This document shows, in pieces, positions 24,581-33,144 of a stretch of 42,971 bases of DNA. Origin of the DNA: Acidobacteriota bacterium (GTDB lineage Bacteria; Acidobacteriota; Terriglobia; Terriglobales; Acidobacteriaceae). Position 1 is the stretch's first letter. Each line of letters starts with the position of its first letter. Under the pieces are notes generated by a model. It worked only from the letters and a program-made list of their open reading frames with translations, was not told where the DNA came from and searched no databases. The position numbers and the translations under genes were made by a program. The stretch is taken from positions 1-42,971 of the forward strand of contig JAKATU010000039.1 in NCBI GenBank assembly GCA_021818585.1, read 5' to 3'.

Positions 24581-25255
24581 TTATTGCTTGAGGATGGCGT
24601 TGTATCCGTCGGCCATGAGGCGGGAACGCACCTGGTTTGCGGCGGCCGCGGTGGGGAATGGGCCGATCTGGACGTGCATGAGGTGGTCGGTTGGCTCAGA
24701 GCGGGTGACGGCGTGGAAGCCTCGCTGTTCGAGGGCGGCGACGAGGACACTGGCATCCTGCGGGCGGCTTACGGCGGCGACCTGGACCATGTACGGATGC
24801 GCCATGACGGCTTGTGCCGGGGTGCTCTGCGAGGCGGCCGGGACGACCTGCTGTGGGGCTGCCGCAGGCTGCTGGGTGTTGGTGGGCAGGGTTGTAGTGG
24901 TGGCTCCGGTCGGGTTTGTCGCGTTTGCTCCGGCTGGGGTGGTGGTTGCGGTCTGGGCCGGGTTGGGGGACGCGGGCGCGGGCGGTGGCGGGGCGAGTTG
25001 CTGCGCGGCGGGCTTGGAGCCGCCGGGGGTGATCGCGGCGGTGGTGGAAGGCGTTTCCGGCGTGGCCGCGGAGGGGTTGACGTGCCGCACCTGGGTATGG
25101 CCGTGGCCGAGGGAATATCCAAAGCCGAAAAAGAGGCCGCAGAGCAGGACTAATCCAAAAAAGATGCCCAGCAGTGAGCCGAGGCCCAGGGTGATTTCTG
25201 TCTCCTTGCGGTCTTCTTCTTCGTCGTCTTCGTCGAATCGGTTGCGGAAGCTCAT
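24581..25255 (-). CDS. SPOR-domain membrane protein
   Basis: This 224-residue protein has an acidic N-terminal tail (FDEDDEEEDRKETE), one membrane helix (LGIFFGLVLLCGLFFGFGYS) and a long Pro/Ala/Thr/Gln-rich linker. The C-terminal SPOR domain spans about 150-224 (PYMVQVAAVSRPQDASVLVA, HVQIGPFPTAAAANQVRSRL). SPOR domains bind denuded peptidoglycan at division sites, so a septum-associated role is likely. The gene lies ten bases after the slipin stop and is co-transcribed with it. The start at 25255 has AAGG very close, so translational coupling to slipin is plausible. Confidence 0.88.
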   Translation of the reverse strand: MSFRNRFDEDDEEEDRKETEITLGLGSLLGIFFGLVLLCGLFFGFGYSLGHGHTQVRHVNPSAATPETPSTTAAITPGGSKPAAQQLAPPPPAPASPNPAQTATTTPAGANATNPTGATTTTLPTNTQQPAAAPQQVVPAASQSTPAQAVMAHPYMVQVAAVSRPQDASVLVAALEQRGFHAVTRSEPTDHLMHVQIGPFPTAAAANQVRSRLMADGYNAILKQ

Positions 25256-25265
25256 CCTTATTCGA

Positions 25266-26057
25266 TTATGCGGCAGGCGGGTTGGGGTTGTCCTTCTTTG
25301 CAGAGAAAGCGGAATCGAACTTGCCAAGTAGGGAGACGAGTTCCATGGGTAGCGGGAAGACGATGGTGGTGTTTTTTTCCGTGCCGATGTCGGTCAAAGT
25401 CTGCAAATAGCGGAGCTGGAGGGCGATGGGCTGATCGGCGAGCATTCTGGCGGCGTCGACGAGGCGCTGGGCGGCGGCGTATTCGCCTTCGGCATTGATG
25501 ATTTTGGAGCGTTTTTCGCGTTCGGCCTCGGCCTGCTTGGCCATGGCGCGGAGCATGGTGTCGGGCAGATCAACCTGCTTGACTTCCACGCTGACGACCT
25601 TGACGCCCCAAGGCTCGGTGCGCTCGTCGATGATGGTCTGGATGCGCTGGTTGAGCTGGTCGCGGTGTGCGAGGAGATCGTCGAGTTCGACTTCACCGAG
25701 GACGGAGCGGAGGGTGGTTTGAGCGAACTGGGAGGTCTGGTAGATGTAGTTGGCGACTTCGATGACGGCGCGGAGGGGGTCGAGCACACGGAGGGTGATG
25801 ACGGCGTTGACCTTGATGGTGACATTGTCGCGGGTGATGACGTCCTGGGGCGGGACTTCGAGGACGTCCTGCCGGAGGGAGACGCGCACGATCTGGTCAA
25901 AGGGTCGGAGGACGAAGATGATGCCGGGTCCCTTGGGCTGCGGGAGCGCGCGTCCGAGGCGGAAGATGACGCCGCGCTCGTACTCGCGGAGGATGTTGAT
26001 GCAGCTGAGAAAGTAGAGGACGAGTACGGCGAGAATGATGAGGAATGGCAATCCCAT
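25266..26057 (-). CDS. Slipin (SPFH/Band 7 membrane scaffold protein)
   Basis: This 263-residue protein has an N-terminal membrane segment ([18 protein letters not shown]), the slipin signature [20 protein letters not shown], and the Band 7 core ([59 protein letters not shown]). A short coiled-coil with [20 protein letters not shown] follows. Slipins form membrane microdomain scaffolds and are normally encoded next to a NfeD-type protease that cleaves them. Here the nfeD-like gene is 161 bases upstream, with a palindromic repeat between them. Confidence 0.93.
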   Translation of the reverse strand: MGLPFLIILAVLVLYFLSCINILREYERGVIFRLGRALPQPKGPGIIFVLRPFDQIVRVSLRQDVLEVPPQDVITRDNVTIKVNAVITLRVLDPLRAVIEVANYIYQTSQFAQTTLRSVLGEVELDDLLAHRDQLNQRIQTIIDERTEPWGVKVVSVEVKQVDLPDTMLRAMAKQAEAEREKRSKIINAEGEYAAAQRLVDAARMLADQPIALQLRYLQTLTDIGTEKNTTIVFPLPMELVSLLGKFDSAFSAKKDNPNPPAA

Positions 26058-26164
26058 GGGTCTGTCTCCGTTCGGGAGCGATTTTACCGCAGTTGGGTTA
26101 CGGGCAGGTGTGACGCGAGTGAGAAGGGTAAGGTTGATGGGGTTTGCCTGATCCTGAACCTGAC

Positions 26165-26189
26165 CCCACCCAAGCGGAGCTTGGGTGGG
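26165..26189. repeat. CCCAC...GTGGG palindromic repeat, copy 3
   Basis: An eleven-base stem CCCACCCAAGC (26165-26175) / GCTTGGGTGGG (26179-26189) has a three-base loop and is followed by CCACC. A second partial GGGTGGGCCGC follows at about 26204. It lies between the nfeD-like and slipin genes and may interrupt or modulate their co-transcription. Confidence 0.65.
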
Positions 26190-26218
26190 CCACCACTATT
26201 CCTGGGTGGGCCGCTTGT

Positions 26219-27544
26219 CTAGGGGGGCAGGTCAGTGGAATCGCCTTTGACGAGGAGGGTGAGTCCGCGGACTCCGGCGACTTTGACGTGTGCACCGGCG
26301 GGGACGGGCTGTGTGGATTCGGCCAGCCAGAGCTCGCCACGGACGAGGATTTGTCCGCGCGGGGCGAGGGATTCCTGCGCGATGCCGACGGCGCCGATCA
26401 TGGCGTTGGGGCCGGTGAGGGATTTGTTGTGTCGTGCTTTCCATGCGGCGCGGACGAGGATGGTGGTGATGAGGCCGAAGGCGATGCCGGTGGCGGCCGC
26501 GGTGGCGAGGTCGACGCGAAGCTGGGGTATGGGGCCGTTGACGAGGGTGAGCAGGCCGAGAACGAGGAGGATGGTTCCGATGCCGGCGAGGATGCCGTGA
26601 CTGGGGAACTGGGTTTCCAGGATGATGAGGACGACAGCACCGACGATGAGCAGCCAGGAGGTGGCGTTGACGGGCAGCATGTTGATGGCGAAGAGGGCGA
26701 GCACGACCATGAGGGTTCCGAGCGCGCCGGGGACGATGGTGCCGGGGATGTGGAACTCGAGGTAGATGAGCAGGCCGCCGACGATGAGGATGAGGACGGC
26801 GAAGTTGGGGTTCATGAGGCGGTCCATGATGCCTTCGCGGAGGGTGTGGTTGATGGGGATGATCTGTGCTCCTGCGGTGTCGAGAACTTGCCTGGAGCCG
26901 TTGAAGCGGGTGATGGTCTGACCGTTAAGCTGGTTGAGGAGCGCGGTGGCGCTGGGGGCTATGACGTCGATGAGGTGAAGCTTGAGGGCTTCCTGCGGGG
27001 TGTAGGAGTGAGACTGGCGGACGGCTTCCTCGGCGGCCTGCACGTTGCGACCTCGTTGTGCGGTGTAGGAGCGCAGGAAGGCAAGGGCGTCATTGAGGAT
27101 TTTCTGGCCCATGATTTTGCCGACGGTTGCGCCTTCGACGACGGGATGGGCTGCGCCGGTGTTGGTTCCGGGAGCCATGGCAGCGACGTCGGCGGACTCA
27201 AGAATGAAGAAGCCGGCGGAGGCGGCGCGGCTGCCGGTGGGCGTGACGTAGATGATGACGGGAGCCGTGCTTTTCAGGATGCTGCTGACGATGGTGCGGG
27301 TAGAGTCAAGCAGGCCGCCGGGGGTGTTGATTTCGATGAGAATGGCGGCGGCGTGGCGCTGATTGGCCTCATTTATGCCGCGGGTGAGGTATTCCTGGCT
27401 GACGGGCTGTATGGTGTCATCGAGATGCAGGAGGTAAACCTGCGGAGCGGATGCGCGCGCGGCGGGCGTGAGGGCGAGCAGGATAGCACAACTGAGGGCA
27501 AAGAAGAACCATAGGCGATTTGTGCTGACTTGCGGGAGTTTCAT
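26219..27544 (-). CDS. NfeD-type membrane serine protease (ClpP-class domain plus NfeD domain)
   Basis: This 441-residue protein has a signal peptide, a ClpP/SppA-like protease domain, about five membrane helices (VLILIVGGLLIYLEFHIPG, LGTLMVVLALFAINML, LLIVGAVVLIILE and others), then a C-terminal NfeD OB-fold (IGAVGIAQESLAPRGQILVR). The catalytic Ser109 lies in GSRAASAGFFIL, and a likely catalytic Lys148 lies in GQKILNDALAFLRS. This is the long NfeD1 type, which cleaves the C terminus of partner stomatins/slipins in Pyrococcus. Its ATG overlaps the stop of the TPR gene by four bases, so translation is coupled. Confidence 0.92.
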   Translation of the reverse strand: MKLPQVSTNRLWFFFALSCAILLALTPAARASAPQVYLLHLDDTIQPVSQEYLTRGINEANQRHAAAILIEINTPGGLLDSTRTIVSSILKSTAPVIIYVTPTGSRAASAGFFILESADVAAMAPGTNTGAAHPVVEGATVGKIMGQKILNDALAFLRSYTAQRGRNVQAAEEAVRQSHSYTPQEALKLHLIDVIAPSATALLNQLNGQTITRFNGSRQVLDTAGAQIIPINHTLREGIMDRLMNPNFAVLILIVGGLLIYLEFHIPGTIVPGALGTLMVVLALFAINMLPVNATSWLLIVGAVVLIILETQFPSHGILAGIGTILLVLGLLTLVNGPIPQLRVDLATAAATGIAFGLITTILVRAAWKARHNKSLTGPNAMIGAVGIAQESLAPRGQILVRGELWLAESTQPVPAGAHVKVAGVRGLTLLVKGDSTDLPP

Positions 27545-29181
27545 GGCGTGCCGGCTCCGGACGCGTCGATCTTTTGCTGCAGGCTGAGGGCGGCAGCATT
27601 GTGGGGATCGAGCTGCAGAGCCTTTTTGACCTGGTTGGATGCCTGGGCTGTGTTTTTGGAGGCGTAGTCGATCTGTGCGAGGACGAGGTATGCCCTGGCG
27701 CTTGGCCGGATGTCGATGGAAGCCTGTGCCTGTTTGCGGGCAGACTGGAAGTTTCCGCTGCGCTCGCGGACGATGGCGAGTCCAGCGAGGGCCGGAGCGG
27801 ATTTGGGGTCGGCGTTGAGGGCGGAGTGGTATTCGCGTTCGGCTTCGAGGATGAGGCCGCGGTCGAGGAACTGATCTCCTTGCTGGACAAGGGCTTTCGC
27901 TCGCTGAGTGGGCGGCAGGGATGCGATACGCATCTCCTCTACCTGTTCGAGCTCAAAGGCGGCCTGGCGGACGCTGGCGCCGTTGTAGGAGCGCTCGATG
28001 CGTTCGAGAGGCGTGTCCAGGTCGGCGATGGCCTTGCCGGGGTCGGGATTGGGCGGCGGGGGATTCTGGAGCTGGTTGAGGAAGTTTTTTGCTTCGGAGT
28101 CTTTGGGGGCGAGCTTGAGCTCCTGCTGCAACTCGGCGATGGCAGCTTTTTTGTCGTGCTGGCGGTCGAGGGTGACGGCGAGGTTGAAGTAGTAGGTGGG
28201 GTTTTTGGGATCGGCGGCGATGGCCCGCTTGAAGAAGCTGGCTGCCGGCATGCCGCGGCGGCTGGCGGCTACGCCCTCATTGTTAAGGACTTCGGGCATG
28301 GGGAGCTGCTGGGCGACGAAGGCGAAGGCGTTTTCCGCTTCAAGGTAGTTGCCTGTGTAAAAGAAGGCGAGTCCTCGGTAGAAGTCAGCCTCGGCGGCGC
28401 GGGTGTAGTTGCGGGGGAGATGGCCGAGGGTGCTGGCGCTGAGGTTGTAGTCCTCGTTGGCAAAGTAGGCGAGGCCGAGCTCCGTCCATGCGGGAAAGAA
28501 GTTGGGATCGAGTCGGATGGCGACCTTGAGGTGATCGATGCGCTCAGGGAGGGTGGGAGAGATGATGCCGCGGATGTAGTTTTCGTATGCGCCGGGGGGG
28601 ACGTTGCCGTCTGCGGCGCGGAAGGTCTGCTCGGCGACCTGGAAGCCGGGGTCCATTTTGTGAACGACTTCCCATGCGAGGTTGTTGATGTTGTCGAGGA
28701 GACTGGAGAGCTGGGACTGTGACTCGATGGGCGGGCTGAGGGTGAGCGCGGCCATGTCGAGGATTTGCGCTTGCGCGGTGAGGCGGTTGTTCCGGACGTT
28801 GTAGGAGCCGATGATGACGTAGTCGGCGTCGAGGATCTGCGCGATCTTGATGGTCATGGCGCGCGAGGGGACGAAATTTGCTGGCAGACCGAGGTGGTCG
28901 AATGCGTAGAGGCGATCGCGGCGTCCGAGGGGCAGGAAGTCGGCACCGGCGAGTCGGCGGCCGAAGATGTCAGGGAATGCGTCGCCGATCCAGTCCAGGC
29001 TGGGGTTGCCGCTGTTGTTTTGAAAGGGCATGAGAAGAACAAGGCGTCCGTGGATCGGGGTCATGCCTTTGGTGGGGGATGGGCGGACTGAGTTTTGGAC
29101 TGCGTCCTGCGCCCGGCCTTGTTGGGCGGGAAGGCAGAGGCACAGTGACAGGAGAAGCAGAAGGGACTTTTTCAGGCTCAC
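27541..29181 (-). CDS. Exported tetratricopeptide-repeat protein
   Basis: This 546-residue protein has a signal peptide (SLKKSLLLLLSLCLCLP) and a FlgO/TolB-like first domain (LVLLMPFQNNSGNPSLDWIG, ADYVIIGSYNVRNNRLTAQA). About six TPR-like repeats follow from residue 200 (AWTELGLAYFANEDYNLSAS, FYRGLAFFYTGNYLEAENAF, YYFNLAVTLDRQHDKKAAIA, PALAGLAIVRERSGNFQSAR). It is probably a periplasmic scaffold or assembly factor. The GTG at 29181 is chosen because upstream sequence belongs to the GT39 C terminus. A TATAAT lies only ten bases before it, so the message could be nearly leaderless. It is coupled to the NfeD protease gene. Confidence 0.85.
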   Translation of the reverse strand: MSLKKSLLLLLSLCLCLPAQQGRAQDAVQNSVRPSPTKGMTPIHGRLVLLMPFQNNSGNPSLDWIGDAFPDIFGRRLAGADFLPLGRRDRLYAFDHLGLPANFVPSRAMTIKIAQILDADYVIIGSYNVRNNRLTAQAQILDMAALTLSPPIESQSQLSSLLDNINNLAWEVVHKMDPGFQVAEQTFRAADGNVPPGAYENYIRGIISPTLPERIDHLKVAIRLDPNFFPAWTELGLAYFANEDYNLSASTLGHLPRNYTRAAEADFYRGLAFFYTGNYLEAENAFAFVAQQLPMPEVLNNEGVAASRRGMPAASFFKRAIAADPKNPTYYFNLAVTLDRQHDKKAAIAELQQELKLAPKDSEAKNFLNQLQNPPPPNPDPGKAIADLDTPLERIERSYNGASVRQAAFELEQVEEMRIASLPPTQRAKALVQQGDQFLDRGLILEAEREYHSALNADPKSAPALAGLAIVRERSGNFQSARKQAQASIDIRPSARAYLVLAQIDYASKNTAQASNQVKKALQLDPHNAAALSLQQKIDASGAGTP

Positions 29182-29190
29182 GACAGCTTG

Positions 29191-29196
29191 ATTATA
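29191..29196 (-). promoter_or_regulatory. Candidate -10 box for the TPR-nfeD operon
   Basis: A perfect TATAAT on the minus strand ends nine bases before the GTG start of the TPR gene and overlaps the stop of the GT39 gene. The -35 is poor. If used, transcription would start within a few bases of the GTG. Confidence 0.28.
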
Positions 29197-30805
29197 GAGA
29201 GCCGGCTGGCATTGGAGGGCTGAATTTAGCAGATGCGGCGGGGTTGAAGTCAATCAGGGCGGCCCATTCGCCTTTTTCGTGCTTTTCCCATACGACGTCG
29301 CCACCGAGCTGCTTTGCAATGTCGCTGGGCATGAGGTCTTTGTGGAAGTCAAAGAATCGCTTGTCGATTCGGTTGTTCCAGGAGCCGAGATTGAGGAGCA
29401 TGTGGGGCGGATCGTACTTGGTTGAGAAGACGAGAGCGACGCTGTAGCGACCGGGCATGGTGGCGGCGCGATGGATCTGCTTGATGTCGAAGTCGCGGAT
29501 GGGGATGACGGGAACGGGCTGCTTGACGTAGCCCAGCATGGGCTTGGTGAGCTCGTCTGAGGCGGGCCATGCGGTGAGGACGGTCTGATGGGGATAATTC
29601 TGCTGGATCCGGTGGATGGCTTCCTGCTGGAGGTGGATGAAGGTGACGTACTCGAGATTGTCCTCCGGCGCGAATTGATAGGGGGGATTGACGAAAAGTC
29701 CGAGGATGAAGGCCAGTACGGAGAATGCGGCTGCGTAATACCAAATGGGAAGGCGACGCCAGAGTGAGTTGATGCAGAGCAGGATGACGAGTGGATAGAC
29801 GGGCAGCAGGTAACGGGTGAGAAGCGCTCCTCCGAAGATGGCGAAGAAGATGACGTTCCCGATGATGATGACGGAGAAGTAGGCGCGGTCTTTCCACTGG
29901 ATGGATTCGCGGGGCGCGCCGTCTGCCTTGAGTACGGGCGGCAGGAAGACCATGCACAGAGTGAGGAGAAAGGGCACAAAGAGCTGCATGTGCAGGGTGA
30001 CCTGCAGGGTGCGATGAAAGAGCGCGATGAGGAAGCGTTCTGGGTTGAGGGTGCCTTCCGCGTTGTACTTGAAATACTGAGGGTTGCCGAAGATGTATCC
30101 GGTGCGGGAGTAGTACCAGGCGTACCAGGCGACGAGGGGAATGGCGGGAACGAGGAATTTGAAGCCGCGGTTAGCGTGTGGCGGCCATGAGTCGAGGCCG
30201 CGGCGGCGCTGCCACCATGCCTGGAGAATCTCCCAGCCGGCAATGGCGGCGGGCGTGGCGATGGAAGTCTCCTTGGCGAGCGCGGCGATGGAGAAGCAGA
30301 AGATGGATGCCCAGTGGCGTTCTTCGACGAGGAAAGCGATGGCCCAGAGCGTGGCGGGGGCGGCGAACATGTCGGCGTGGGCGAGCGAGCTTTGCGCGAA
30401 GAAGACGGGATAGAGGCCGGTGAGGACGACGGTGAAGGCCGCGACGGAGCGGGTGCATCCCGCGGTGATGGCGATGCGCCAGACGGCGAGCAGAGCGATG
30501 GCGCTCATGAGACACATGAGCGAGCGGGTTACGAAGATGTGATAGCCAAAGGCTTTCCAGAAGGCGGCCAGAAGGATGGAGGGGATGGGTGGATGGGCGT
30601 TGCTGAGAGTGGAGTAGGGGATGAGTGTTCCGGAGCGGAAGAAATCGTAGGCGGAGGGGATGTAGTATCCGGCTTCGTCCCAGTAGTAAGGAAGATGAAG
30701 CAGTGGATAGTGAAGCAGCCACACGGAGGCCCACGCGCCAGCGAGGATGAGCAGAGCTTGCAGGGCCCGGCGGCCGCAGGCGACCGCATGAGTGGATGTA
30801 TTCAC
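29192..30805 (-). CDS. GT39-type membrane glycosyltransferase (PMT/ArnT superfamily)
   Basis: This 537-residue protein has an N-terminal helix, then YYWDEAGYYIPSAYDF near residue 40. There the Asp-Glu is the catalytic motif of dolichyl/polyprenyl-phosphate mannosyltransferase-like GT-C enzymes. About ten membrane helices follow (ALLAVWRIAITA, FTVVLTGLYPVFFAQSSLAH, FSVIIIGNVIFFAIFGGALL, YYAAAFSVLAFILGLFV). A soluble C-terminal domain of about 150 residues ends in PPMPAGSL. It should transfer a sugar from a lipid-phosphate donor to an envelope acceptor such as lipid A, protein or polysaccharide; the acceptor is unknown. Its end overlaps the TPR promoter box. Confidence 0.88.
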   Translation of the reverse strand: MNTSTHAVACGRRALQALLILAGAWASVWLLHYPLLHLPYYWDEAGYYIPSAYDFFRSGTLIPYSTLSNAHPPIPSILLAAFWKAFGYHIFVTRSLMCLMSAIALLAVWRIAITAGCTRSVAAFTVVLTGLYPVFFAQSSLAHADMFAAPATLWAIAFLVEERHWASIFCFSIAALAKETSIATPAAIAGWEILQAWWQRRRGLDSWPPHANRGFKFLVPAIPLVAWYAWYYSRTGYIFGNPQYFKYNAEGTLNPERFLIALFHRTLQVTLHMQLFVPFLLTLCMVFLPPVLKADGAPRESIQWKDRAYFSVIIIGNVIFFAIFGGALLTRYLLPVYPLVILLCINSLWRRLPIWYYAAAFSVLAFILGLFVNPPYQFAPEDNLEYVTFIHLQQEAIHRIQQNYPHQTVLTAWPASDELTKPMLGYVKQPVPVIPIRDFDIKQIHRAATMPGRYSVALVFSTKYDPPHMLLNLGSWNNRIDKRFFDFHKDLMPSDIAKQLGGDVVWEKHEKGEWAALIDFNPAASAKFSPPMPAGSL

Positions 30806-30808
30806 GGT

Positions 30809-31108
30809 TTAGTGGACTGGTCCTGCACCGGGGATGGGGTGCGGTTCAATGGAGATTTTGCCGAAGGTCTGCTCATAGCTGGCGAGGTTCTGGCCGAGGA
30901 TGTTCCATAGCGCCTTGGCCTGCTGCGGGCTGAGGTAGATGCCCTGGGTGACCTTGAAGTCGACGTGATCGGGTGAGTCTTGCTGGGCTATGCCGAAGGC
31001 GAGGTAGAAGTCCCAGATGCTGACGCGAATCTGGACGCTGTTGGCGTAGCCTTCGCGATAGTCAGGGGATTGGATAACGTGCAGTTCCGGTTGTTGTGGA
31101 TTGCTCAT
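30809..31108 (-). CDS. DUF3467 protein
   Basis: This 99-residue protein has the DUF3467 pattern VQIRVSIWDFYLAFGIAQQD, then VTQGIYLSPQQAKALWNIL and LGQNLASYEQTFGKI. The family is cytoplasmic, widespread and of unknown function. The gene ends three bases before the GT39 start codon region, so they are probably co-transcribed. tRNA-Leu lies upstream on the same strand, about 60 bases away. Confidence 0.9.
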   Translation of the reverse strand: MSNPQQPELHVIQSPDYREGYANSVQIRVSIWDFYLAFGIAQQDSPDHVDFKVTQGIYLSPQQAKALWNILGQNLASYEQTFGKISIEPHPIPGAGPVH

Positions 31109-31168
31109 GATTCTCCAAATTTATAAGAGGAGCAATCAACGCAGGCAAGTGTTACAACAATTAATTTT

Positions 31169-31253
31169 TGGTGCGGAAGGGGGGACTTGAACCCCCATGG
31201 GTTTCCCCGCCAGATCCTAAGTCTGGTGCGTCTGCCAATTTCGCCACTTCCGC
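31169..31253 (-). tRNA. tRNA-Leu (anticodon UAG)
   Basis: The minus strand folds into a class II tRNA with a seven-base acceptor stem (GCGGAAG / CTTCCGC), a D arm with TGGCGAAATTGGCAGACGC, and an anticodon stem CCAGA-CTTAGGA-TCTGG giving UAG. It has a short variable arm CGGGGAAACCC, a T arm GGGGGTTCAAGTCCCCC, and an encoded CCA end. It reads CUA leucine codons. The gene is 85 bases including CCA. Confidence 0.97.
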
Positions 31254-31605
31254 GAGCGTGCCAGGGCCGCTGTGGAACTGGGGAAAGGAGCGGCATGGCG
31301 CGAGTGTGGTATGAGCTTCAGTCTACCGGTGACGGTGTTACCGCGCAATGAGGAAAGCGGAGTGTGGGCGCCGCTGATGCCACATGGATTTTGGGGCGGG
31401 CTGCGTGGTTGCGTTCGACGGGATGAATGTGTGTTTTGGTGAGATGGGATGGAGGCAGATGCTGGGAGGTGGAGGTGGGTGACGCCGGGCATCGATGGCG
31501 GGAGGTGCGACGGGGAATCTGTGGAAAGAAAAGCAGAAAGAAGAGTGCAGAGAAAGCTTGCGTTAAAGGGGGTATCATGTTACCTTTTGATCATTCAAGT
31601 TTGCT
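31254..31605. other. Intergenic stretch before the SAM riboswitch
   Basis: About 350 bases separate tRNA-Leu from the riboswitch. It carries the tRNA promoter on the minus strand and probably the riboswitch promoter on the plus strand. TTGCGT at 31558-31563 is a weak -35 candidate. Open frames here are not supported by codon use. Confidence 0.45.
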
Positions 31606-31620
31606 CTCATGAGCGAGCCT

Positions 31621-31735
31621 GAATTTCATGAAGAGTGGTTGAGGGACGGGCCCTGTGACGCCACGACAACCGGCTCGAGCAATTCGAGAAGCGGTGTCAA
31701 CTCTCTCCCGCAAAACAGCGGGGAACATGAGATTC
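31621..31735 (+). promoter_or_regulatory. SAM-I (S-box) riboswitch aptamer
   Basis: The conserved SAM-I core is readable. GAGGGACGGGCCCTGTGACG and CGACAACCGG match the AGGGA-GGCCC-UGA-GCAACC elements, followed by GCGGTGTCAAC for GGTGC-AA, a P4 stem CCCGC/GCGGG, and GGGAACATGAGA as the closing strand. P1 pairs GAATTTCATG (31621-31630) with CATGAGATTC (31726-31735), ten pairs with one G-U. Binding of S-adenosylmethionine normally turns such genes off. The aptamer lies 138 bases before the ThrC-like start. No strong terminator is seen in between, so control may be translational. Confidence 0.9.
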
Positions 31736-31872
31736 GGGGGTGCACGCAGGATCGCATCTCGCTGAATTCCAGGGAATCAAGTAGTACGCAGGACCAGTAC
31801 AAGCTGTAGTGTACGCGTCACAATGCCCGTGATACATCCGCTGAGCCACTCATCAGGAGGATGAGGAGCCCC

Positions 31873-33144
31873 ATGGCTGACGTTTACGAGCTACGTTGTA
31901 CGGATTGCGGCCGCACTTACGGCAACGCGCCGTTGTCCATTTGCGAAGAGTGTTTTTCGCCGCTCGAGGTTTTCTGCGACCTTGAGGCGGCGCGGAGCGA
32001 GTTTACGCGCGAGAAGATTTCGGCCGGCCCTACGAGCATGTGGCGGTACAAGGCTCTGCTGCCGGTATCGAGTGCGTTTGAGCCGGTGACGCCCTCGGGT
32101 TGGACACCGCTGCTGAGCGCTCCCCGGCTGGGCGAGCGAATTGGCGCGAAGAATCTTTACATCAAGAACGACGCAGTTTGCCTGCCCACGCTGAGTTTTA
32201 AGGATCGCGTGGTTTCGGTTGCGCTGGCGAGCGCGAAGGAGTTCGGGTTCGACACAGTGGGTTGCTCATCGACCGGGAACCTGGCTAACGCGGTGGCGGC
32301 GCAGGCGGCGCGGATGGGCTTTAAGACGTTCATCCTGGTGCCGGCGGACCTGGAGCCCGCGAAGATTTTGAATACGCAGGTGTATGGCGCGAACCTGGTT
32401 CGGATTGATGGCAACTATGACCATGTGAACCGGTTGTGCTCGCAGATTGCGGACCGCTACCACTGGGGATTTGTGAATGTGAATCTGCGGCCGTATTACG
32501 CGGAAGGCTCGAAGACGGTGGGCTTTGAGATTGCCGAGCAGCTTGGCTGGCGCTTGCCGGACAACGTGGTGACGCCGATGGCCGGCGGGTCGTTGATCCG
32601 GAAGATTCGAAAGGCGTTTCAGGAGCTGGTTGCGCTGGGTCTGGTGGAAGACAAGCCGGTGAAGTTTTTTGGGGCTCAGGCTACGGGCTGCTCGCCGATT
32701 TCAACGGCGGTGAAGGCCGGGCGTACGGAGATTGAGCCGCAGCGTCCGCAGACAATTGCTCGCTCGCTGGCGATCGGGAATCCGGCGGACGGGCGGTATG
32801 CGGCGAAGATGATCCAGGAGACGGGCGGCTGGGCCGAGGATGTGTCTGACGTGGAGCTGGTGTCGGCGATTCAGGAGCTGGCGGAGACCGAAGGCATCTT
32901 TACGGAGACGGCCGGCGGCGTGACGACGGCGGTGACGGCACGGCTGTATGCGGACGGGCGGATTCATCCTGATGATCTGACGGTGAGCTGCATTACCGGC
33001 AACGGTCTGAAGACGACGGATGCGCTGCAGGGCTCGTACGAGTTGGAAGCGGCTGTGAAGCCGAGGCTGACGGAGTTTGAAGCCTACGTGGAAGCGAAGA
33101 GATCCCAGCATGAGCTGGTTTTGGAAGGAAGCTATGTCAGTTAG
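31873..33144 (+). CDS. Threonine-synthase-like PLP enzyme, SAM-riboswitch controlled
   Basis: This 423-residue fold-type II PLP protein has an N-terminal zinc ribbon (C9-x2-C12, C24-x2-C27) and the PLP lysine at about 110 in LPTLSFKDRVVSVAL. It also carries CSSTGNLANAVAAQAARMG, TPMAGGSLIRKI and ETAGGVTTAVTARL. It resembles class II threonine synthase. However, the SAM-I riboswitch and the overlapping MoaD/ThiS-like gene suggest it uses activated homoserine and a protein thiocarboxylate to make homocysteine. That is an inference from context; plain threonine synthase remains possible. AGGAG precedes the ATG at 31873. The ATG at 31861 lies too close to its AGGAGG. Confidence 0.9.
   Translation: MADVYELRCTDCGRTYGNAPLSICEECFSPLEVFCDLEAARSEFTREKISAGPTSMWRYKALLPVSSAFEPVTPSGWTPLLSAPRLGERIGAKNLYIKNDAVCLPTLSFKDRVVSVALASAKEFGFDTVGCSSTGNLANAVAAQAARMGFKTFILVPADLEPAKILNTQVYGANLVRIDGNYDHVNRLCSQIADRYHWGFVNVNLRPYYAEGSKTVGFEIAEQLGWRLPDNVVTPMAGGSLIRKIRKAFQELVALGLVEDKPVKFFGAQATGCSPISTAVKAGRTEIEPQRPQTIARSLAIGNPADGRYAAKMIQETGGWAEDVSDVELVSAIQELAETEGIFTETAGGVTTAVTARLYADGRIHPDDLTVSCITGNGLKTTDALQGSYELEAAVKPRLTEFEAYVEAKRSQHELVLEGSYVS

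Noticed and set aside
26144..28722. Two long plus-strand frames opposite nfeD and the TPR gene
   Set aside because: Compositionally biased shadows of coding DNA on the other strand.
31609..31809. A small plus-strand ORF of 66 residues
   Set aside because: It spans the SAM-I aptamer and its conservation is explained by RNA structure.
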